A model generated the notes under the pieces. The model saw only the letters and a list, made by a program, of their open reading frames with translations, did not search any database and was not told the DNA's origin. From Azophilus sp026709365 (GTDB lineage Bacteria > Pseudomonadota > Gammaproteobacteria > Pseudomonadales > Azotimanducaceae): a stretch of 64,000 bases of DNA. Numbering within the stretch: position 1 is the stretch's first letter; each line of letters begins with the position of its first letter. A program made the translations under genes and the position numbers. Below, one piece after another: positions 55,613 through 64,000 of the stretch. Location of the stretch: the NCBI GenBank assembly GCA_965200175.1, contig OZ241345.1, positions 1,674,001 through 1,738,000 on the forward strand, written 5' to 3'.

Positions 55613-58441
55613 TCACCCACCGATCCCCGGTGCGTCAGAAAGTGCTGGATTGCCGTCCGAGTCGATCGGCAAAACCTCGCCGATCCCCAGTTCCCGGATG
55701 TCCGCCTCGATGCGGCCTCGATCTCCCACCACCACCCATATCAAGCCTTCGGGGCGCATCACATCGACGGCTGCCTGCCGGATTTCCGCTTCGCCCAAGC
55801 TGCGAACCGCATCCGCGTAGGTGTGCCAATAGTCGTCCGGCAACCCAAATCGCACGATCTCGGACAGCGAGTCCGCCACAGCCCAAGCGGTCTCCCAACG
55901 GCCCGGCAGCGACAGCGTCCGCCGATCCTTCACTTTGGCAATCTCATCCGCCTCCGGTGGCCGCGCCCCCCGCATCGCCTCGATCTCGCGCTTCAACTCA
56001 ACCATCGCCGCACCGGTCTTATCCGTCTGCACCGGCGCCACCGCCATGAACGGCCGCTGCCCTCGGGCAGCGACGATTTGCGTGCGGGCGCCGTAGGACC
56101 AGCCCTTGTCCTCACGCAAGTTCATGTTGACGCGGGCGGTGAAGTCGCCGCCGAGCACTTGGTTCATGGCCCTAATGGCCAGATCCGCCTCGTGGTTGCG
56201 CGGCGGGGCGAGGTGGCCGGCGATGATGACGGATTGCTCGGAATCCGGGCGATCCACCAGGTAAACGACCGACTCATCGCGAGGAGCGACGGCCGCGAGG
56301 CGCTTGCTCGGCACTTCGCCCGGCGTCCAGGCCGAGAACCGCTCCGCGAGCAGCGGCTCAATCTCCTCGCGGGTCACGGCGCCCACGACGATGAGCGTCG
56401 CGTTGCCCGGTTTGAACCAGGCTTCGTGGAAGGCCGCCAGATCCGGCGGCTCAAGGGCCATCACCGAGGCCTCATCGCCGGAGCCGGTGAACGGCTGGCT
56501 GTAGGCGTGCCCCTCCCCGTAGAGAATGCGCGGGAACAGGCGCAGGGCCAAGGTGCGGGGCCGCACCTTTTCCTGCTGGATGCCAGCCAGCTGCAGTTGC
56601 TGGAGACGATCGAAGTCCGCTGCGGGAAACGACGGGGAGAGGGCGATGTCGGCATAGAGATCGAGCGACTCGGCCAGATTCTCCTTGAGGGCGGAGAGGC
56701 TGACGTATGAGGTGTCCAGGTCGGCGCCGGCACTGAGCCGGGCACCCAAACGCTGTGCTTCCTCACTGATGTCAAGGGCGCTGCGGGTCGCGGTGCCCTC
56801 GTCCAGCATAGCGAGCGTCAAGTTGGCAGTGCCCGGCGCGGCGAACTGGTCCGCCGCAAAGCCGGCATCGACCAGCAGATTCATCTCCACCACCGGGATC
56901 GCATGCCGCTCGGCGAGCAGCACCTTAAGGCCGTTGCTGAGCGCAAACCGCTCGAAGGCATCGAACGGGGCCTCAGGCGGCGTGCCCGTGTCCGGCAAGC
57001 GGGATCGATCAGCGCGAGCCTCGGTGACTGAGGTGGCCGGAAACGGCACCACTTCCAGATTGACCTGCCCGCCGGTCATCCAACGCTCGGCCGCCGCTTG
57101 GACTTCGGCGGTCGTCGCGGAGCCCCAACGGGCCAGCCTGGTCTCGTGAAACGCCGGGTCGCCCATGTAGGTTTCGTTGCGCGCCAGCTGGTCGCTTTTG
57201 CCGCCGAAGCCGCCCACCCGTTCAATGCCGCGAATGAAGGCGGCGCGGCGGCTGGTCACGATGCGCGCCATTTCCTGCTGAGTTGGCCCATCGGCAACCA
57301 AGGCGGCAATCTCCGCTTCGATGGCGGCATCAAGCTCAGCCAGGCCGTGTCCCGGCAAAGCGCTGGCGACAATGCCGAACAGGCCGGCGATCTCCATGGG
57401 AAAGGCGAACGCGCTCACGTCAGAGGCGATGCGCTCATCGTAAACCAGCCGCTTGTAGAGCCGCGACGTCTTGCCTTCGCTCAACACGCCCGCCACGAGA
57501 TCCAAGCGGTTGGCGTCAAGGGTGCCGTAGCCGGGCATGGTCCACGCCTTGTAGAGGCGGGCTTGCGGCACCCGGTCCTGCATCGTCACCCGGCGCTTGC
57601 CCTGCGCCTTCGGCACCCAAGCCGCTTGGCGCTCCAGCGGCGGGCCGGCGGGAATGTGGCCGAAATAGTGCTCGACCCGGGCCTTCGCGGCTTGCGCCTG
57701 CACGTCCCCAGCGATCACCAGCACGGCATTGGCGGCCCCGTAGTAGCGGTTAAACCAATTCCCGACGTCATCGAGCGATGCCGCCTCCAAGTCCTCCATG
57801 CTGCCGATGACGGGCCAGGAATAGGGATGGCCTTGGGGAAAGAGGTTCTCGAACAGGATGTCATAAACCCGGCCGTAGGGCTGATTCTCCCGCTGCCGCT
57901 TCTCGTTCTGCACGACGCCGCGCTGCTCATCAAGGCGCGCCTGATCCACCGCCCCAAGCAAGTGCCCCATGCGGTCGGACTCCATCCACAGCGCCAAGTC
58001 GAGCGCGTTCCTTGGGACGACCTGGAAGTAGTTGGTGCGGTCAACGTTGGTGGTGCCGTTCATGCCCGTGGCGCCCACCCGCTCGAAAGGCTCGAAGAAC
58101 TCGCCGGGGTAGTTCTCCGTGCCGTTGAACATCAGGTGTTCAAAGAGATGGGCGAACCCGGTCTTGCCCGGCTGCTCATTCTTGGAGCCGACGTGGTACC
58201 AGACGTTCACCGCCACGACCGGGGCCTTGCGGTCCTCATGGACGATCAGGGTCAGGCCGTTGTCGAGGACGAACTTCTGGAAGGGGATGGCCATGCCCGC
58301 AGCTGCGCCTTGGCCCGCTTCGTTGGCAAACGCGACCAGCGGCGCTAAGGCCAGCAAGGCCAGCGCCCGCCGACAGGCCGCTTTGCGGAACCCGTTGCGC
58401 AAGCTGCGGGCGGGGTGCGAGACTTCGATGGGGGTTGGCAT
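55613..58441 (-). CDS. M16 family zinc metallopeptidase (pitrilysin-like)
   Basis: 942 residues with an N-terminal signal-like segment (RRALALLALAPLVAFA), so exported. Two M16 halves: the active N-terminal domain with inverted zinc motif HLFEH (98-102) and the distal glutamate in VVQNEKRQ (E180), and an inactive C-terminal half. FLDNGLTLIVHEDRKAPVVAVNVWYHVGS is typical. It degrades peptides in the periplasm or at the surface; single-polypeptide two-domain M16B proteases like this are common. Confidence 0.9.
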   Translation of the reverse strand: MPTPIEVSHPARSLRNGFRKAACRRALALLALAPLVAFANEAGQGAAAGMAIPFQKFVLDNGLTLIVHEDRKAPVVAVNVWYHVGSKNEQPGKTGFAHLFEHLMFNGTENYPGEFFEPFERVGATGMNGTTNVDRTNYFQVVPRNALDLALWMESDRMGHLLGAVDQARLDEQRGVVQNEKRQRENQPYGRVYDILFENLFPQGHPYSWPVIGSMEDLEAASLDDVGNWFNRYYGAANAVLVIAGDVQAQAAKARVEHYFGHIPAGPPLERQAAWVPKAQGKRRVTMQDRVPQARLYKAWTMPGYGTLDANRLDLVAGVLSEGKTSRLYKRLVYDERIASDVSAFAFPMEIAGLFGIVASALPGHGLAELDAAIEAEIAALVADGPTQQEMARIVTSRRAAFIRGIERVGGFGGKSDQLARNETYMGDPAFHETRLARWGSATTAEVQAAAERWMTGGQVNLEVVPFPATSVTEARADRSRLPDTGTPPEAPFDAFERFALSNGLKVLLAERHAIPVVEMNLLVDAGFAADQFAAPGTANLTLAMLDEGTATRSALDISEEAQRLGARLSAGADLDTSYVSLSALKENLAESLDLYADIALSPSFPAADFDRLQQLQLAGIQQEKVRPRTLALRLFPRILYGEGHAYSQPFTGSGDEASVMALEPPDLAAFHEAWFKPGNATLIVVGAVTREEIEPLLAERFSAWTPGEVPSKRLAAVAPRDESVVYLVDRPDSEQSVIIAGHLAPPRNHEADLAIRAMNQVLGGDFTARVNMNLREDKGWSYGARTQIVAARGQRPFMAVAPVQTDKTGAAMVELKREIEAMRGARPPEADEIAKVKDRRTLSLPGRWETAWAVADSLSEIVRFGLPDDYWHTYADAVRSLGEAEIRQAAVDVMRPEGLIWVVVGDRGRIEADIRELGIGEVLPIDSDGNPALSDAPGIGG

Positions 58442-58522
58442 GCCACTGCTCCTGTCGGCACTCGAAAGTGCGAACTCTAGCGCAAATCACCGCATCGGGC
58501 ACCGGCGGACGTAGGGTGGACA

Positions 58523-58580
58523 TTTTTCACCAATTCACGTACTTTCAACAGATAATGAAACCTCGTGAACTAGTGAAAAA
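58523..58580. promoter_or_regulatory. inverted repeat around the AbiEi-like start, likely operator
   Basis: TTTTTCACCAATTCACG (58523-58539) and CGTGAACTAGTGAAAAA (58564-58580) are inverted arms matching at 15 of 17 positions, separated by 24 bases that contain the gene's ATG (58555). AbiEi antitoxins repress their own operons by binding inverted repeats, so this fits an autoregulatory operator, although the right arm is inside the coding region. Confidence 0.5.
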
Positions 58581-59661
58581 AATTGAGGAAGCCGGATTAG
58601 TTGCTGTCCGCGACTTGCTCAGCAACCTGCCGGGCGCTGAGGCTGTCCGGGTCAATCCGGCCCGTAACGTGAAACGCCACCACCAAATCGATGCGCTGTT
58701 GCGCGTTAACTATGGCGGCGTTTCCCGCCTCCTTGCTATCGAGGTGAAAGCGCAAGGGGCGCCGCGATTCGCCCGCGCAGCGATCTATCGGCTCGAAAGC
58801 TGCGTCGCCCAAATGCGTCAGTCGGCCTCGGAAAGCAGCATCCTATCGATCATCCCAATGCTGATAAGTCCCTACCTCTCCCCTGAAGCGAGGACAATCT
58901 GCAATGACCATGAAGTGTCCTATCTCGACTTTGAGGGCAACGTCCGCCTCGTTTTCGACGGCGTTTACATCGAACGCAGCGTGCCCAATAAACCCAAAAC
59001 CGAAACCCGGGCGCTGCGCTCCATCTTCACCCCCAAGGCCGCCGCCATCCTGCGGGTGCTGCTCCGAGAGCCGGAGCGCCCTTGGCGCGTCACCGACTTA
59101 GCGGAAGAGGCCAAGGCCAGCCTCGGTCACGTGAGCAACGTTCGAAGGGCACTGCTTGAGCGCGAGTGGGCCGACAAAAGGGATGTTGGCGTTGTCCTCA
59201 CACAACCGGACGCCCTTTTGAAGGTCTGGCGGGAAAACCACCGTCGCCCTGGAGGCCGGCTGGTCAACGGCTACACTCATCTCCACGGAAGGCCGTTTGA
59301 CAAGCTCATCCTGACCTTGCTCAATCCCAATCCGGGCGCACCGCGCGCCATCCAGTCTTTGGGTTCCGCCGCGCAGTGGTTCGCGCCCTTTGGCCGGGAC
59401 GGAACCCAATCCTTCTACACGGACGACGATGGCGCTCAGCTCCTAGGAGAGGCGCTGAACCTGAAAGCAGCGGGAAAGGGATCAAATGTGGTTCTGCACG
59501 TCACGACCGACGAGAGCCTCTTCAACGACGCAAGTGAACCACTTCCGATGCAGTTCTGCACCAATCCCATTGTCACCTACTTGGACCTATGGTGCGGCAA
59601 CGACCGGGAGCGCGAAGCCGCGGACCATCTGGCTGTGGAAGTATTCCCATGGGCCAAATAG
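58555..59661 (+). CDS. AbiEi-like winged-helix protein with nuclease-like N-terminus
   Basis: 368 residues from the ATG at 58555; an upstream in-frame start at 58435 exists. Residues about 46-65 (DALLR... IEVK, D46/E63/K65) fit the D-(x)n-ExK pattern of PD-(D/E)XK nucleases, and VSYLDFEGNVRLVF is typical of the AbiEi-like COG4861 group. A winged helix follows (about 176-210, TDLAEEAKASLGHVSNVRRALLE). No AbiEii toxin partner is adjacent. Its A+T-rich start and position beside a broken dehydrogenase suggest acquisition. Function is unproven: an orphan antitoxin/regulator or nuclease-derived protein. Confidence 0.65.
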   Translation: MKPRELVKKIEEAGLVAVRDLLSNLPGAEAVRVNPARNVKRHHQIDALLRVNYGGVSRLLAIEVKAQGAPRFARAAIYRLESCVAQMRQSASESSILSIIPMLISPYLSPEARTICNDHEVSYLDFEGNVRLVFDGVYIERSVPNKPKTETRALRSIFTPKAAAILRVLLREPERPWRVTDLAEEAKASLGHVSNVRRALLEREWADKRDVGVVLTQPDALLKVWRENHRRPGGRLVNGYTHLHGRPFDKLILTLLNPNPGAPRAIQSLGSAAQWFAPFGRDGTQSFYTDDDGAQLLGEALNLKAAGKGSNVVLHVTTDESLFNDASEPLPMQFCTNPIVTYLDLWCGNDREREAADHLAVEVFPWAK

Positions 59662-60354
59662 AGCCTCGTTTGACCAGCATCTTGCCGAGGTTTTGGCCCT
59701 CGTAGAGTTGCTGGAAGGCGCGGGGGAAGTCCGCCACGTCGCCATCGACGACGTGTTCGGCGAGCTTGAGATCGCCGCTGGCGATCCAGCGGGCCATGCG
59801 GGCGCGGGCCTCCCCGTAGCGGTCAGCGTAGTCGAAAACCACGAAGCCCTGCATGCGGGCGCGCATGGTGCCCAGCCAAATGTAGTTGTTGGGGCCGGCC
59901 ATGGCCCCGGCGGCGTACTGGGAGGTGGAGCCGCACAGCAGCACGACGCCGCGCATGGCGATCAGCTTGAGGCTCTCGTCGAGGATTGGGCCACCGACGT
60001 TGTCGAAGATGACATCGAGTCGATCCGGGGCCGCTTCCTTCAGGCGTTCGCACAGGTGGCCATCCTTATATTTGATGGCCGCGTCGTAGCCGAGCGTCTC
60101 GGTCAGCCAGCGGCACTTTTCGGCGCTGCCGGTTAGGCCGATGACCCCGCGCCCGCCAAGCGGGCGATCTGGCCGGCGATGGAGCCCGCGGCGCCCGCAG
60201 CGCCGTTCACCAACGCGGTCTGGCCAGGCTGCGGCTTGCACTCCTCAGTGATGGCGAAATACGCCGTGAGGCCGGAAACGCCGAAGCCACTCAGCCAAGC
60301 GCTTCAGATAGACCTGTTGGTTGACGCCCTCGTTGGCCGATGGGTCTGTCATGG
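59662..60354 (-). pseudogene. MDR-family NADP dehydrogenase, deleted and frameshifted
   Basis: The N-terminal start MTDPSANEGVNQQVYLKRL is readable from 60354. Nearly all of the GroES-like domain is then missing: reading jumps to the GFGVSGLTAYFAITEECKPQPGQTALVNGAAG nucleotide-binding half in another frame, and a second frame change near 60160 is needed before GVIGLTGSAEKCRWL. The C-terminal half (NVGGPILDES, GFVVFDYADRY, GKMLVK) is curcumin-reductase/PTGR-like. The gene end runs into the AbiEi-like stop (59661). It is dead. Confidence 0.85.
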
Positions 60355-60396
60355 CTTCCTCCCCTGCCTCCTTGCAAGACCTTTTGAATGCGCGGC

Positions 60397-61182
60397 CTAA
60401 CCAGTGGGTGCCAGCGCCGCGATGGCGGCCAAGCTCTCCTCCCTCGGGGTGCCCGAGGTGCCGAACAGATAGGTCTCCCCGCTCGGCCCGCCGTCACCGT
60501 GGGCGATCAGGTTGACGATGGCTTGGCCAATGTCCTGCGGCTTCATGGCGGAATCCGCCAACTCCGGGGCGGCGCCCCGCAGCATGGGGCTGTCGGTGGC
60601 GCCAAAGCACAGCTCGTTGACCCGGATGTTTGAGTCCGCCAATTCCATCGCCCAGGTTTCGGTCTGCCGCCACTGCGAGAACTTGGCGCAGTCGTAGCCG
60701 AGCGCCGGCATGCCGGTGATGTAGTGGCCTTCCTTCACATGCTCGGTGATGTTGTTGATGATGTGCCCGCCCCCCGCTTGGACCATGGCGGGCACGCAGG
60801 CCCGGGCGCAGTGGTAGCTGCCCAGCGCACAAGCGCCCATGGACGCCTCAAAGGCGGCGGTCTGGCTCTCGTAGGTGCCGTTCAGGAGCGAGGAGTCATC
60901 CCAGACCGCGGCGTTGTTGACCAGCACGTCAATGCGCCCGAACGCCTGCAAGCCTGCGTCAATGGCGCTGCGCACCTGCACCCGGTCGGCCAGGTCGCAG
61001 GCGATGGGAAGACAGTCCCGACCGGTGGCGCGCACCGCTTGCGCGGTGGCCCGGTTCTGCAGGCTGTCAACGTCCAAGGCGACGATGTCAGCTCCTTCCT
61101 GCGCCAATCGCACGGACACCCCGCGGCCGATGCCGACCGCGGAGCCGGTGACGACGGCGACCTTGCCAGTGAGCAAGCTCAC
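60397..61182 (-). CDS. SDR family oxidoreductase with altered active site
   Basis: 261 residues. Cofactor motif TGSAVGIGRG (about 12-21), NNAAVWD, and YDCAK as the Tyr-Lys pair. The usual catalytic Ser about 13 residues before Tyr is absent: the segment reads NNITEHVKEGHYITG, with Thr at a shifted position and an apparent insertion. D in ALDVDS suggests NAD(H). It may be a divergent active enzyme or an inactive relative. It lies between the dead MDR gene and a TonB-dependent receptor. Confidence 0.8.
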   Translation of the reverse strand: MSLLTGKVAVVTGSAVGIGRGVSVRLAQEGADIVALDVDSLQNRATAQAVRATGRDCLPIACDLADRVQVRSAIDAGLQAFGRIDVLVNNAAVWDDSSLLNGTYESQTAAFEASMGACALGSYHCARACVPAMVQAGGGHIINNITEHVKEGHYITGMPALGYDCAKFSQWRQTETWAMELADSNIRVNELCFGATDSPMLRGAAPELADSAMKPQDIGQAIVNLIAHGDGGPSGETYLFGTSGTPREESLAAIAALAPTG

Positions 61183-61229
61183 GAATCAGGCCTTGACGTC
61201 AGTTTTCTGGTCTGCGCCGGTTGCGAGCG

Positions 61230-63869
<2,640 letters not shown>

Positions 63870-64000
63870 CTTCTCCCCTCCCCTTAGTTGAACCCGATAA
63901 TGAATCCTAACATCCCAAGGACATCGCGCAAGGCACACATCCTCACAGTGTTGTGCCCAGGGGCTTCCGCGCTGCTTACGAACGGGCCAAGAAGCCTATC

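Noticed and set aside
63870..64000. End of window beyond the receptor start
   Set aside because: No gene or signal could be supported in the last 131 bases.

Overview
The window is a G+C-rich stretch of chromosome that reads like a gammaproteobacterium. The support is the DUF4892-prmB-aroC gene order, a single sdhCDAB-sucAB-lpd-sucCD supra-operon, a nuo block in the proteobacterial order nuoG to nuoN, cysE, and a RibB fused to a decayed RibA domain. Many catabolic genes (acyl-CoA dehydrogenases, LLM flavin oxidoreductases, SDRs, metallo-beta-lactamase-fold hydrolases, a large TonB-dependent receptor) suggest an uncultured heterotroph, possibly marine or host-associated; that lifestyle is inference only. 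No rRNA, tRNA, CRISPR array or intact insertion sequence was recognised.

Layout. 1-5.1 kb: aroC (cut by the window edge), prmB, a DUF4892 protein and htpG, all on the minus strand. 5.1-16.0 kb: nine minus-strand genes for succinate dehydrogenase, 2-oxoglutarate dehydrogenase and succinyl-CoA synthetase, forming the 2-oxoglutarate-to-fumarate arm of the TCA cycle. 16.5-20.2 kb: a visibly A+T-richer 1223-residue STAND-type ATPase with helical/TPR-like C-terminal repeats. 20.4-31.7 kb: an accessory catabolic zone (SDR, two MBL-fold hydrolases, fatty-acyl-CoA synthetase, LLM oxidoreductase, acyl-CoA dehydrogenase, FAD-dependent dehydrogenase) interrupted by an ATPase remnant and a second, intact AAA ATPase. 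31.7-41.9 kb: a small monooxygenase and nuoN to nuoG; nuoA to nuoF are absent here. 42.2-44.3 kb: cysE, a DsbA/FrnE-type oxidoreductase and a small membrane protein. 44.3-51.0 kb: a carnitine-type module (3-hydroxyacyl/carnitine dehydrogenase plus beta-keto acid cleavage enzyme), an acyl-CoA dehydrogenase, a small GIY-YIG-like protein, an LLM oxidoreductase and a zinc alcohol dehydrogenase. 51.3-58.4 kb: pdxA, ribB(A), a haloalkane-dehalogenase-like hydrolase, an anchored unknown protein and an M16 protease. 58.5-63.9 kb: an AbiEi-like winged-helix protein with a nuclease-like N-terminus, a decayed MDR dehydrogenase, an SDR and a TonB-dependent receptor.

The most unusual non-coding signal is a dispersed element of about 90 bases with nine full or partial copies at six loci. 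It has two hairpins followed by a conserved tail. The first hairpin changes sequence from copy to copy but keeps its base pairing. One copy supplies the C-terminus and stop codon of PrmB, and one lies at the point where the nuo operon is broken. Other notable points are a 47-base duplication of the nuoM start that preserves the encoded peptide, a 17-base inverted repeat bracketing the start of the AbiEi-like gene, and the loss of the zinc cysteines from the RibA half of RibBA.
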